DNA of 23,440 nt from a virus. The position numbers and the translations under genes were made by a program. This document shows, in pieces, positions 14,929 to 22,868 of the stretch (within the stretch, counting starts at the first letter, position 1; every line of letters starts with the position of its first letter). The notes under the pieces were generated by a model, which was not told where the DNA came from, made no database searches, and saw only the letters and a program-made list of their open reading frames with translations. The stretch is from positions 1 through 23,440 of IMG/VR virus record IMGVR_UViG_3300017991_000398, one strand, 5' to 3'.

Positions 14929-17900
14929 GGGCTCTGCTCCCGCATGAGCTTCGTCTTCGCGTTCTTGTCCATGTAGACGGAAGGCCAGCCGTGCTCGATC
15001 AGCGCTTGCCGTTCCACGTGCTGCCAGAGGAACTCCTGGTGCTGCGGGTTCTTCTTGTCCGGCATCACGTCGAATCGCGCGATGAACTCCATTTCTGCGC
15101 GTGCCTTCATCTTGGCCGTCATGCTCGCGTTGGGATACGGCGCGTAGCGCAGATCGTACTCTTCCAGGGAGTGCACGCCGGTCTCCTGGAAGTTGGCGTA
15201 GTCGAAGGCCGCATTGAAGCGGAAGTCGTCTTCGGTCATCGAGCCGTTGAGAATGGCTTCGTGCACGGCGAAGCCCGGAGAATCGGGGAGATAGATCTGG
15301 TAGAGCTTCGTGCGCGGGTCGAACTCCAGGACGCCCGCGAGCTCGCCGACCTGGGCCGTGCTGTCCTGGTCGATGCGGTGGGTGACGATCGGGGTGATGA
15401 CGTTCGCGCCCATGCGGCGGCTCCGGTGCACTTGGATCTTGGCGAGATCTCGCCGCGTCCAGGTTCCTGACTTCTCGGAGAACTGCAAAGCCGCATCGTG
15501 CAGCGCCGACTCGTATGCGGCGGTGAGCGAGGCTTGCCCGGCCGCCCGCTCGCGCGGGGTCTGCTCGGCGTCGAAGCGGAAATTGAACGGCGCGAGCTCG
15601 ACGGATTCGTCGCCGTCGTACTGCTTGACGGTGACGCGGAGGTAGTGGTCTTTGATCCACTGTTTCGCGAAGGACACGCCGCCGTTGAGCGCCGTCGTCG
15701 CGTCCGGGTTGTCGGGGAGCGTGCGGAGCAGTCCGAACATATAGGCCGAGCCGAAGTCCTCCTTCACGGACAGCCGGAGGGTGTCGGGCTGGTAGTTCGC
15801 GTTGGCGAGCAGCGTCTCGACGCTGAGCGGCGGCTTGTATTTGCTCGAAGTCGGGGCCAGCCCGTTGCCGTAGAACTGCTCGGTTGCCCATTCGAGCTGA
15901 ACCTCAGTTGCCTGCTGCATCGTGTTGATGGCCGCGTCGTACTCGGGCGTGCCGGGGACCATGCGGTGCGTGATGTCGAAGGCGATCGCCGCGCGGCCGG
16001 TCTTGTCGGCGCCCCTCGCGATGTTGCGGGCCATCACGCTGCCGCCGTGCTCGTTGATAAGCTCCAGGGTGCGCACGCCCTGGGCGACGTTGCGGGTCTG
16101 CTCGGCGAAGTCGCGATTGATGTCTTTGATCTGCGCATCGCGGAGCGGGATTCCGGCGACGAGCTGGCGCGTGATGAGCTCGTCGCGGGGCACGCCTTCG
16201 CTGCCCGCCCACTGGAGAAACTCGTTCCATGATCGGTCGTCGGTGGGCAGCGTATGGGCATCGACCGCGCCGTGGAGCAGCCACGAGCGCAGCCGGTTGG
16301 CGCCGTCGCGGGCCTCGCGCATCACTGCCTCCTCGCGGAGCAGCGCGGTGCGGCTCTGCTCGACGAGCAGCGTCGCGCGTTCGTCGCCGCCGACCTGGAT
16401 CGCCCTGGAGAGCGCGAGCCACTTCTCGCGGTCTCCCGTCGCGGCCGCCGCCTGGAGCGGCTTCTCCAGGAGCAGCATTCTGATCTCGGCTTCGGTCGCC
16501 GTGCGAGGTTCGCCGGTCTCTCCGCGCACGAAGAGCCCCGGCGAGATTTGCAGCTGGCGCGCCCGTGTGCCGACGAGCTCCTCCACGGCGGCCTGGGGCG
16601 GCTTGCCTTGGTACTGCGTGAAGAGATCCCGAAGCGCCTGCCGGGTCTCCAGGAAGGCCACGTCGGTGATGCCCGCGATGTCCTCGTCGGCCTTCTGCTG
16701 CCAGTGTTCCCGCTTCATGCGGATCTCGTCGCCGGTGAGGTACTTCGCGGCGAGGCTCGACCGGCTGGTGAAGTAACCTTCGGCCGCCACCGGGTCGGTG
16801 GCGCCGAGCACTTCGCCCCATTCCCTGGCGATGCGCTGCTTGTAGTCCAGGAGCATCACGGCGGCCTGGGCCTCGTTGAGCATGTCGGGCGTCAAGCCCT
16901 CGATGAGCGCCGCATAGCGTTCAATCGCGAGCTGAGGCGCTTCGGAGAATGCGAGGAAGTCTTCGCCCGTGAGGGTGCGAAGATCCTGCACGGCCTCTTC
17001 CTCGAAGCGCGAAAGCTCGGCGAGCGCCTCGGGCTTGTCGCCCTCGCGCAGCCATTCTCGGACCTGGGCTTCTCGGGCGATGCTGCGCGGTGTCGGGGCA
17101 AGCGGGCCGCCGGGGCGGTCGTAGGCCGGGTTGGCCTGGAGCTCCTCGATCCCGACGGCGACGATGCGCTCCAGCTCCTCGGCCGGGTACTCCGTGGACG
17201 GGCTGAGCTGCATCGCCTCGATGTCGGTACGGATCCGGTTGAAGGACCGGATGAGCGCCTCGTCCTGCTGCTTCTCCAGGCGGCGGCGGGCCAGCTCTCG
17301 CTTGCGATCGCGCTCGTTCCCGTCGATGAAGCGCGTTGCCAGCGGATCATCGAGGAACTCCATTGCGCCCTTGGGATCGTTGCGGAGCAGCGCGTGGAAG
17401 TGCTCGCGCGTCGCCTGGAGCCCGTAGTTCTGCTCCAGGATCTTGAGCTGCTCTGTGGTGTAGGCGGTGTGCAAGCCCTCGCGCGAGTTGGCCATCTGCT
17501 CATCGAGCACGGTCTGGAGCCTCACGGCGCCGCGTGCGTTGGCGATCTCCTGGAGCCGAGTCTCCCAGAGCTCGGCATCATCGGCGCGAAACTTCTGATT
17601 CATGCGCGAGACGTTGAAGCGCTGCAAGTCCAGGCGGGTGCGCATGCTGAAATCGTCGAGCCGCGTCCGCACTGCGGTGCGCACGTACTCGTTGGTGATC
17701 GTGCCCGTCTCCTCGCCGAGCGTGTTGCGCGCATCGTCGAAGATCTCCATCGTCTGCGCCGGATCCGCTTCGCGGGCGCGGAGCTCAGCGGCGCCGATCT
17801 CCGTGAGGATGTGCTGATTCCAGTCATTGATCGCCTGGGCCTGCTGGAGCTTGGCCTGGGCGACGCCGAAATCGGTGAGCACGTCGCCGAGCTGTCGGCC

Positions 17901-18026
17901 TCCGGCGGCGATCGCCGCGCCGATGGGCGACGCGCCAAGGCTGGGCGTGCGCGTCGGCACGTTGCCGAGCCGGGGCTGGTTGAGCTGTGAGCTCGGGATT
18001 CGCATGCCTGACTGGAAGCTGCTCAC
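14925..18026 (-). CDS. Internal virion protein, T7 gp15-like, 1033 aa
   Basis: 1033 aa against 747 in T7 gp15. Assignment rests mainly on position between gp14-like and gp16-like genes and on composition: mostly helical, rich in Glu, Arg, Ala and Leu, with many heptad-like stretches and no signal peptide. The first 35 residues resemble a flexible leader (SSFQSGMRIPSS, then Pro/Gly/Ala-rich), as in other ejection-core proteins. I see no enzyme motif. The start is GTG 18026 with AGAGGA about 9 nt upstream and a 12-nt gap from the gp14-like stop. An ATG lies seven codons further in. The end overlaps the giant gp16-like start by ATGA. Confidence 0.8.
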   Translation of the reverse strand: MSSFQSGMRIPSSQLNQPRLGNVPTRTPSLGASPIGAAIAAGGRQLGDVLTDFGVAQAKLQQAQAINDWNQHILTEIGAAELRAREADPAQTMEIFDDARNTLGEETGTITNEYVRTAVRTRLDDFSMRTRLDLQRFNVSRMNQKFRADDAELWETRLQEIANARGAVRLQTVLDEQMANSREGLHTAYTTEQLKILEQNYGLQATREHFHALLRNDPKGAMEFLDDPLATRFIDGNERDRKRELARRRLEKQQDEALIRSFNRIRTDIEAMQLSPSTEYPAEELERIVAVGIEELQANPAYDRPGGPLAPTPRSIAREAQVREWLREGDKPEALAELSRFEEEAVQDLRTLTGEDFLAFSEAPQLAIERYAALIEGLTPDMLNEAQAAVMLLDYKQRIAREWGEVLGATDPVAAEGYFTSRSSLAAKYLTGDEIRMKREHWQQKADEDIAGITDVAFLETRQALRDLFTQYQGKPPQAAVEELVGTRARQLQISPGLFVRGETGEPRTATEAEIRMLLLEKPLQAAAATGDREKWLALSRAIQVGGDERATLLVEQSRTALLREEAVMREARDGANRLRSWLLHGAVDAHTLPTDDRSWNEFLQWAGSEGVPRDELITRQLVAGIPLRDAQIKDINRDFAEQTRNVAQGVRTLELINEHGGSVMARNIARGADKTGRAAIAFDITHRMVPGTPEYDAAINTMQQATEVQLEWATEQFYGNGLAPTSSKYKPPLSVETLLANANYQPDTLRLSVKEDFGSAYMFGLLRTLPDNPDATTALNGGVSFAKQWIKDHYLRVTVKQYDGDESVELAPFNFRFDAEQTPRERAAGQASLTAAYESALHDAALQFSEKSGTWTRRDLAKIQVHRSRRMGANVITPIVTHRIDQDSTAQVGELAGVLEFDPRTKLYQIYLPDSPGFAVHEAILNGSMTEDDFRFNAAFDYANFQETGVHSLEEYDLRYAPYPNASMTAKMKARAEMEFIARFDVMPDKKNPQHQEFLWQHVERQALIEHGWPSVYMDKNAKTKLMREQSP

Positions 18027-18038
18027 GGTGGTGTCCTC

Positions 18039-18617
18039 TTAGCTGTTGTAGAGCTTGTAGCGCGTGTAGCCGCCGAGCAGCGAGCTCGCCGCGCCGAAGC
18101 CGCCGCCGATGAGCCCGGCCGTCGCCTGCTGCTGCGCCCGGGCGCTCGCGACCTCGCCGCCGAACTTGAAGCTCATTTCGTCGAGCTGTTCGTTGCGCAC
18201 AAGGGTCTGCGTCTCCAGGCGGGCGCGCTGGGTCTCGACCTCCCCCCGGCGCCGGACGAGCAGCGCCGCCTCTTCGGCCTCCCACGCCTGATCGGCGAGG
18301 AACTCGATCGGGGATCCTTCCAGGGTCGTGCCCTGGGCGGCGAGGGCGGCGCGCATCGCGGCCAGTCGCCGGGCGTTCTCGCGCCGGAGCGAGGCTTCCT
18401 CGATCTCCGCGTCGGCGGTCGCCTGCTGTGCGTTGTGCTCGCCGAGCGCGGTGTAGAACTCCTGATTCTGCCGTGAGACGGTCTGCTGGTACTGGCTCTG
18501 CGTCATCGCGACCTGTTGGGCGTACTGCCCCTGCTGGTACTGCATGATGCCGCCGACGGCCGAGCTGGCGGCGCTGGTCACGGCGCCCGCGATGAGGAGT
18601 GTTCCGGGGTCCATCAT
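18039..18617 (-). CDS. Internal virion protein, T7 gp14-like
   Basis: 192 aa against 196 in T7 gp14. In T7 this protein leaves the capsid first and enters the outer membrane. The hydrophobic N-terminal segment (about residues 5-25, TLLIAGAVTSAASSAVGGIM), a Gln-rich helical middle (QYQQGQYAQQ...SQYQQ), a charged coiled region and a Gly/Ala-rich C-terminal hydrophobic patch (about 163-180) are typical. The start ATG 18617 overlaps the gp13-like stop by ATGA and is followed by a second Met. The next gene starts 12 nt after its stop. Confidence 0.85.
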   Translation of the reverse strand: MMDPGTLLIAGAVTSAASSAVGGIMQYQQGQYAQQVAMTQSQYQQTVSRQNQEFYTALGEHNAQQATADAEIEEASLRRENARRLAAMRAALAAQGTTLEGSPIEFLADQAWEAEEAALLVRRRGEVETQRARLETQTLVRNEQLDEMSFKFGGEVASARAQQQATAGLIGGGFGAASSLLGGYTRYKLYNS

Positions 18618-19060
18618 TTCACCCTTGCGAAGAGAATATGATCGCTGCCGTCGCTGCCGTACTTGAGCATCACCCCTTCGGCGTGGAAGCCGAGCATTTC
18701 GAGGAAGCGCGCCGCCGGGGGGAAGCTGGTGATCGCCGTCGCCTCGATGCGGCGGAAGTCGAGCTCGTCGAGCTTCTTCCGGATCTCGCGCGTTACGCGG
18801 AGCATGCCCGTGCCGCCGAGCTCATGGTCGAACATTGCCCACGCGACGGCGCGGCCCTCCCAGATCTTGAGAACGCCCGCGCACGCCACCACGTCTTGCG
18901 CCGCGTCGCGCAAGGTCCAGGCGGTGCGGAGCTTTTGGATGAAGCCCCACTCATCGGCGCCGAACTCAGCGAGCGCATCGGCATCGGCGCGTTGGCTTGC
19001 GTGGAGCCTGGAGAGCAGCTCCTTCGCGTGCGCGGGCGAGAATTGAATCACGTCAAACAC
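18614..19060 (-). CDS. GNAT-fold internal virion protein, T7 gp13-like
   Basis: 148 aa against 138 in T7 gp13. The sequence reads as a degenerate GNAT acetyltransferase fold: an ACAGVLKIWEGRAVAWAMF strand pair (59-77), an LGGTGMLRVTREIRKKL segment (81-97) where the acetyl-CoA loop is expected, and PAARFLEMLGF (115-125), a classic GNAT C-terminal motif. The canonical Q/R-x-x-G-x-G/A loop is not clean, so catalysis is doubtful and a structural role is more likely. The start is GTG 19060 with GAGG about 8 nt upstream; it overlaps the nozzle gene stop by 8 nt. It ends in an ATGA overlap with the gp14-like gene. Confidence 0.75.
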   Translation of the reverse strand: MFDVIQFSPAHAKELLSRLHASQRADADALAEFGADEWGFIQKLRTAWTLRDAAQDVVACAGVLKIWEGRAVAWAMFDHELGGTGMLRVTREIRKKLDELDFRRIEATAITSFPPAARFLEMLGFHAEGVMLKYGSDGSDHILFARVK

Positions 19061-21116
19061 TGGAGACCTCGATGTCGGACATGACGGACAAGAGGGTGAA
19101 CGGAAGCGGGCCTTCGTGGCGGATCGTGAGCCGGGCCTCCGGCGACGTGGGCATGGTGTAGCTGAGATCGTAGCGCCCCGTGAAGAGGGCCGGCGCGCTG
19201 CCCATCGCATCGCCCGCTTGGTGGAAGGCGAGCTCCTGCACGTCCGTGTCCTGCCACTCGATCGAGCCGCCGAGTGTGCGGTCGAAGTAGAGGTAGACCT
19301 TGTAGACGCGGTGCAGGTTCGGACGTGAATCACCGGCCGCCGAGCCGAGCACGCGCGGGTTCGGTTCCACTTCGGCCGCGTAGGGCAAGCCCACGTGCAC
19401 GACGCTGGCCGCCACCGGGAGCGTGATCGCGCCGTCGATGACCTGCTGTTGGGCCACTTGCCCGCCGTCGGCAAGGATGTCTACGGAGGCGGCTTCCAGG
19501 TGGTCCAGGCCGGAGATCGCCGTGGCCGGGGCGCCGTCGTACGTCAGGCCGCAATCGACGAAGAAGGCGTCCTCCTGGTCGATCGCCCGCGTGAAGAGCG
19601 GCTTCATGTATTCCACGTGCCGCCGCGTCTCGCCATTGATGATGCGCTGGACGATCAGCCAGATCTCATCGCGATCGTTCTCCCGGATGACGGCGATCGA
19701 CTCCACCTTCGCGAAGTCGGCGTCGTCCACGTGCGAGCCGCCGAGCCGGTGGCGGTGCCATCCCAGCACGTCATGTTCGCGCTCGTAGGTGAAGCCGGCG
19801 AGCTCGCCGTCGGCGCGCACGGCCCAGACGATATTCTCAGGCTCGGCCTGGGCGGCGGCGTCCACGATCCCGCCGAGCAGAATGTGATCGGATAGGGCGC
19901 TCATGTTCGGCGCCACCATCTTGTCCTGCTCCAGTGAAAAGCGCAGCTCGCGGAGCCGGTCTCCCGTTCGGCTGAATGCGAGGAAGTTATCGCCGACCTG
20001 TTGCGGGGGCACGGTCGAGTGCACGCTGAAGTTCGTCTGGGGCACGATGTTGCAATTCGTAGGCGTCATGGCCTCTCCGGAGACGCCGGGCCGCGCCGTG
20101 AAGCTGCCGCCCGCCGTGAAGAGGAGGAGCCCCTGGGTGTCGTCGCCGAGATCTCGGATCGCGTTGACCTGACGGGACGAGACGGTGCGGGTGATGGCGT
20201 CTGTATCGCGCACGCTGCCGTCAGCGAGCTTGCTCGGGCCGAAGCCGTTGAGGATGCTGCTGCGCGAGGACCAGAGCGTCTGAGGCTGCGCGTTGGTCGC
20301 GCCGAACCACATGCGCTCCTGGTAGAACGTCGCGCACCACGGGTAGCCGGTCGTCTCGCTCCAGGCGCCGAGCCGCCAGAGCTCCGTGGCGACGCCCGCC
20401 TGGGCGAAGTCTTTGACCACGGTTACGTCCACGTTCTGCGCGTCGGTCACGGCGGTGATGGTGGCGTATCCCCAATCCTCATTCGCCGCCGGGTTGCTGA
20501 GCCGGATGTAGCGCCCCACGTCGGTGGAGACGAAGACATCAGCGCTCGCCGCGATCGTCGTGTTGCCGGTGACGGCGGCCGGGGTGAGCGTGGTCGTCGT
20601 GTCATTGATGTCGAGGTAGGGGCCGTCGCGGTGCGTGAACTCCGTGAGCTGCCACGTCGCGGGCTGGGTGTCGTCGCCGGACGTGCGGGCGAGCTGGCGC
20701 GGCGCATAGTCCGGGTGCGTGATGAAGAGCACGTCGGCGCTCTGCACGAAGCGCAGCTCGCGCAGGTCTGCCGTGCTGTAGGGCGAGGAGATCTCCGTGG
20801 GCGTGCCCGCGATCTCCTCAAGCTGGCCGTGGTCGCGGAAGAAGCGTATGTATTGATCGCCGAACTCCAGCGCGTAGGTTTGATCGACGCTGTATTGGAA
20901 GTCCTGGAGGATCGTTACGGCGGTGCGGTCCTTGACGGGGGCGACGTAGACGGTGCCGGAGCGGCGCCGGGCGGCGCCGGTCTTGAGCACGATGCAGTTC
21001 TCCAGCGCCTGGGCGCCGTTCTGGTACTTGGCCAGCTCGGCGCGGGCGATGAGCTCGGGGCTCATTTCCCCGGCGGTGAAGGTGGCTTGAACGAGACTAC
21101 CGCGCTCTCGGGGCAT
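19053..21116 (-). CDS. Tail tubular protein B (T7 gp12-like nozzle)
   Basis: 687 aa against 794 in T7 gp12. The protein forms the nozzle at the tip of the short tail. The N-terminal signature is clear: FTAGEMSPELIARAELAKY (about 13-31), QALENCIVLKTGAA and RRRSGTVYV (residues 50-58), typical of this family. The rest is beta-rich, including EFGDQYIRFFRDHG and W-x-T-x-YPWCATFYQERMWFGAT, a motif recurrent in phage nozzle proteins. ATG 21116 lies one base after the stop of the adaptor gene, so they are translationally coupled. The 3' end overlaps the GTG of the gp13-like gene. Confidence 0.92.
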   Translation of the reverse strand: MPRERGSLVQATFTAGEMSPELIARAELAKYQNGAQALENCIVLKTGAARRRSGTVYVAPVKDRTAVTILQDFQYSVDQTYALEFGDQYIRFFRDHGQLEEIAGTPTEISSPYSTADLRELRFVQSADVLFITHPDYAPRQLARTSGDDTQPATWQLTEFTHRDGPYLDINDTTTTLTPAAVTGNTTIAASADVFVSTDVGRYIRLSNPAANEDWGYATITAVTDAQNVDVTVVKDFAQAGVATELWRLGAWSETTGYPWCATFYQERMWFGATNAQPQTLWSSRSSILNGFGPSKLADGSVRDTDAITRTVSSRQVNAIRDLGDDTQGLLLFTAGGSFTARPGVSGEAMTPTNCNIVPQTNFSVHSTVPPQQVGDNFLAFSRTGDRLRELRFSLEQDKMVAPNMSALSDHILLGGIVDAAAQAEPENIVWAVRADGELAGFTYEREHDVLGWHRHRLGGSHVDDADFAKVESIAVIRENDRDEIWLIVQRIINGETRRHVEYMKPLFTRAIDQEDAFFVDCGLTYDGAPATAISGLDHLEAASVDILADGGQVAQQQVIDGAITLPVAASVVHVGLPYAAEVEPNPRVLGSAAGDSRPNLHRVYKVYLYFDRTLGGSIEWQDTDVQELAFHQAGDAMGSAPALFTGRYDLSYTMPTSPEARLTIRHEGPLPFTLLSVMSDIEVSSV

Positions 21117-21117
21117 G

Positions 21118-21741
21118 TCAGGCGTTCCCGTCGCTGGGCAGCGGTCGATCGAGCGCTGCGATGATGCCGGTGTCGCGCGCCTCGACCCAGCGGGTGGAAG
21201 TCATGGTCGTGAGCGGCGCCGATGCGGCGTCCACCAGCTTGGCCTTGTCCACGGTCTCCTGGTAGAGCAGCATGAGCGACTCGGCGAGCTTGGGATTGCC
21301 GGACAGCGCGTTGCAGATCTCGGCGGCAAGCCGGTACTTGATCGCCTGTTTCAGCCACTCGTCCATGTCGGCCACGTTGGTGAGGCGGCACACGTAGGTG
21401 ATGTTGAAGGTGCTGGAGTTGGCGAGCAGCTTTCGGCCTTCGATCTTGAAGTCGTCGTCGCGGTCCTCGCTGCGCTCCGGGCGCAGCCAGTCGGTGGGGA
21501 GCTGGAACTGGTAGCTGTATCCCCACGCAGGCGTGTCGGTAAGCAGCGTGAGGCTCACGCGCTGAATCGCGCAGTTCCAGGTGTGCTCCTGGAGGATGGC
21601 GTCGCGCACGCCCGCGTACTGCGACCGGCAACGGCGCCCGCTCGCCGACTCCTCGCTCGGGCTGGTGAGCGTGGGCTGGCCGATGAGGGTGAGCGCGGCA
21701 TTGAAGATGTCCAGCTCGCTGGTGATGGGTTGCGATGCCAT
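21118..21741 (-). CDS. Tail tubular protein A (T7 gp11-like adaptor)
   Basis: 207 aa against 196 in T7 gp11. The protein forms the adaptor ring between portal and nozzle. The family pattern is visible: DIFNAALTLIGQPTLTS (11-27), RRCRSQYAGVRDAILQEHTWNCAIQRVSL (36-64) and WLKQAIKYRLAAEICNAL in the C-terminal helical part. I chose ATG 21741, which has GGAG 9 nt upstream. The frame stays open to 22068, but that extension overlaps the 127-aa gene and a hairpin and reads as Arg/Pro-rich shadow. The hairpin 21761-21790 lies just upstream of the ribosome site. Confidence 0.92.
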   Translation of the reverse strand: MASQPITSELDIFNAALTLIGQPTLTSPSEESASGRRCRSQYAGVRDAILQEHTWNCAIQRVSLTLLTDTPAWGYSYQFQLPTDWLRPERSEDRDDDFKIEGRKLLANSSTFNITYVCRLTNVADMDEWLKQAIKYRLAAEICNALSGNPKLAESLMLLYQETVDKAKLVDAASAPLTTMTSTRWVEARDTGIIAALDRPLPSDGNA

Positions 21742-21750
21742 GATCGAGGC

Positions 21751-21790
21751 TCCGAAGTAAATACGGCGGCTGCATGAGCAGCCGCCGTAT
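21751..21790 (-). terminator. Perfect 13-bp hairpin upstream of the adaptor gene
   Basis: ATACGGCGGCTGC (21761-21773) and its complement (21778-21790) flank a 4-nt loop. On the minus strand it is followed only by TTTACTT, so termination would be partial. The stem ends about 10 nt before the GGAG of the adaptor gene, so it could also be an RNA-processing or 5'-stabilising hairpin. Confidence 0.6.
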
Positions 21791-21838
21791 CGGCTGACGA
21801 CGGAAGCCGCCCAGCACAGAAGTACCCCGTGTAGTAGA

Positions 21839-22222
21839 TCAGGTGTGAACGGGGGGACCGGCCTTGCCGGAGAGATTGACGATGATCCAGCCGGTCGTGC
21901 TGTTGACGAAGCGCAGCAGCGCGGCGTCGCCAGCATCGGCGAATACGATCGTCGCCCACCCGCTCGCGGTCGCGGGCGTAAGCGTGCCGTCGCCGCCGCC
22001 GTCGGTCGCGAGATAGAGAAGAATCTCCTGACCCGGCTTGCCGTTGGCGAGGGTGAGCGCTTCCGCATCGGCTCCGGTCGTCTTGGCGACGATCCCGTAG
22101 GTGACGGGAATCACCAGCGCGTCGGCGGCCACGGTCGTGGTCGTCTGGTACATCCAGGGGATGAGACCGAAGCCTGAGCGCGCCAGGTGCAGGCATGTCT
22201 TGAAGAGCTCTTTGAACGTCAT
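21839..22222 (-). CDS. Putative beta-rich capsid-associated protein, 127 aa
   Basis: 127 aa. After an N-terminal helix (MTFKELFKTCLHLARSG) the protein is a series of short strands with Gly/Asp turns: VVAKTTGADAEALTL-type, KPGQEILLYLATDGGGDGTLTPATASGW, TIVFADAGDAALLRFV, TGWIIVNLSG. Domains with the DGGGDGTLTP...GW pattern occur in small phage structural proteins near capsid genes; a decoration or structural role is inferred. It is bounded by hairpins on both sides (22255-22290 and 21761-21790). The ribosome site is weak. Confidence 0.65.
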   Translation of the reverse strand: MTFKELFKTCLHLARSGFGLIPWMYQTTTTVAADALVIPVTYGIVAKTTGADAEALTLANGKPGQEILLYLATDGGGDGTLTPATASGWATIVFADAGDAALLRFVNSTTGWIIVNLSGKAGPPVHT

Positions 22223-22244
22223 GGTGATGCTCGTAGTGTGGGGT

Positions 22245-22290
22245 GAGAGAAGAAGAGCTCAGCGGCGGGTAAGGATGCGCCGCTGAGCTC
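22245..22290 (-). terminator. Perfect 13-bp hairpin terminator after the 164-aa gene
   Basis: GAGCTCAGCGGCG (22255-22267) and its complement (22278-22290) flank a 10-nt loop. On the minus strand the stem is followed by TTCTTCTCTC. It begins 18 nt after the stop of the 164-aa gene and ends about 30 nt before the next start codon. Confidence 0.75.
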
Positions 22291-22308
22291 CATGAGGATT
22301 GGACAGGT

Positions 22309-22803
22309 TTAGCCGACCGTGTAGTAGATCCGGACGGCGCAGTCGGTGGCGGTCGCCTCGTTGGCCGCATCGAGCGAGATACCGAGATTGATGAGGGCCG
22401 GGGCATCGTCGCGCGAGCTGTAGCCGAGCAAGTCCCAAAGCTCGTCGCCGTAGTCATCGGCGCCGATGTTGTTGAGCAGATCGAGCCAGCCAGCGGCGGC
22501 AGCCGAGTCGATGCCTGTACCGAGCGCCGCGTCGGCGCCTGCGGTGTGGGGGCTGAGCTCGCCGAAGTCCATGTCGTCGGGATCGGCGGCCCCGGTCTCG
22601 ACGTAGAGCCACGCCTCCAGGAGCACGGCCTCGCGGGGAAGCTGCGCACAGTGGTACGTGGACGTGGCCGACGCACTTGCGGCCATCACGAAATCGTCGG
22701 TGGCGACGAGCACGCGACCGTTCAAGTGCGACGAATCGACCTTCTGGAGCGGGGTTGACGTGAGCTTCGTCATTTGCGTGCCCACGACGTTTTCAACGGC
22801 CAT
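22309..22803 (-). CDS. Capsid-proximal structural protein, 164 aa
   Basis: 164 aa, directly after the capsid gene. No named family is certain. The order MTKLTSTPLQKV, strand-rich core (CAQLPREAVLLEAWLYVETGA), an Asp/Ala-rich acidic loop region and a final strand (CAVRIYYTVG) is typical of small structural or decoration proteins that follow the capsid gene in podovirus-like genomes. I chose ATG 22803, with GGAG about 8-9 nt upstream; the frame is open to 23409, but that part overlaps the capsid gene and is shadow. Its last codons share 14 bp with DNA just past the 127-aa gene stop. Confidence 0.75.
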   Translation of the reverse strand: MAVENVVGTQMTKLTSTPLQKVDSSHLNGRVLVATDDFVMAASASATSTYHCAQLPREAVLLEAWLYVETGAADPDDMDFGELSPHTAGADAALGTGIDSAAAAGWLDLLNNIGADDYGDELWDLLGYSSRDDAPALINLGISLDAANEATATDCAVRIYYTVG

Positions 22804-22832
22804 GATGAGATCTCCAGGCTGGAGGTTGAAGG

Positions 22833-22864
22833 TGAAGAAAAGCACGGCGACGAGCGCCGTGCTT
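22833..22864 (-). terminator. Intrinsic terminator after the capsid gene
   Basis: A perfect 10-bp stem, AAGCACGGCG on the minus strand, formed by 22840-22849 and 22855-22864 around a 5-nt loop, followed by TTTTCTTC. It starts 4 nt past the capsid stop codon. T7 also has its major terminator right after the capsid gene, so this placement has precedent. Confidence 0.9.
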
Positions 22865-22868
22865 CGGG

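Noticed and set aside
14929-15891. Upstream extension of the giant gp16-like frame (to 2379 aa)
   Set aside because: It lies wholly inside the gp15-like gene, is Arg/Pro-rich like other shadow frames, and ATG 14928 gives an ATGA overlap.
21742-22068. N-terminal extension of the adaptor gene (316 aa)
   Set aside because: It overlaps the 127-aa gene and a hairpin, and the extension is Arg/Pro-rich shadow.
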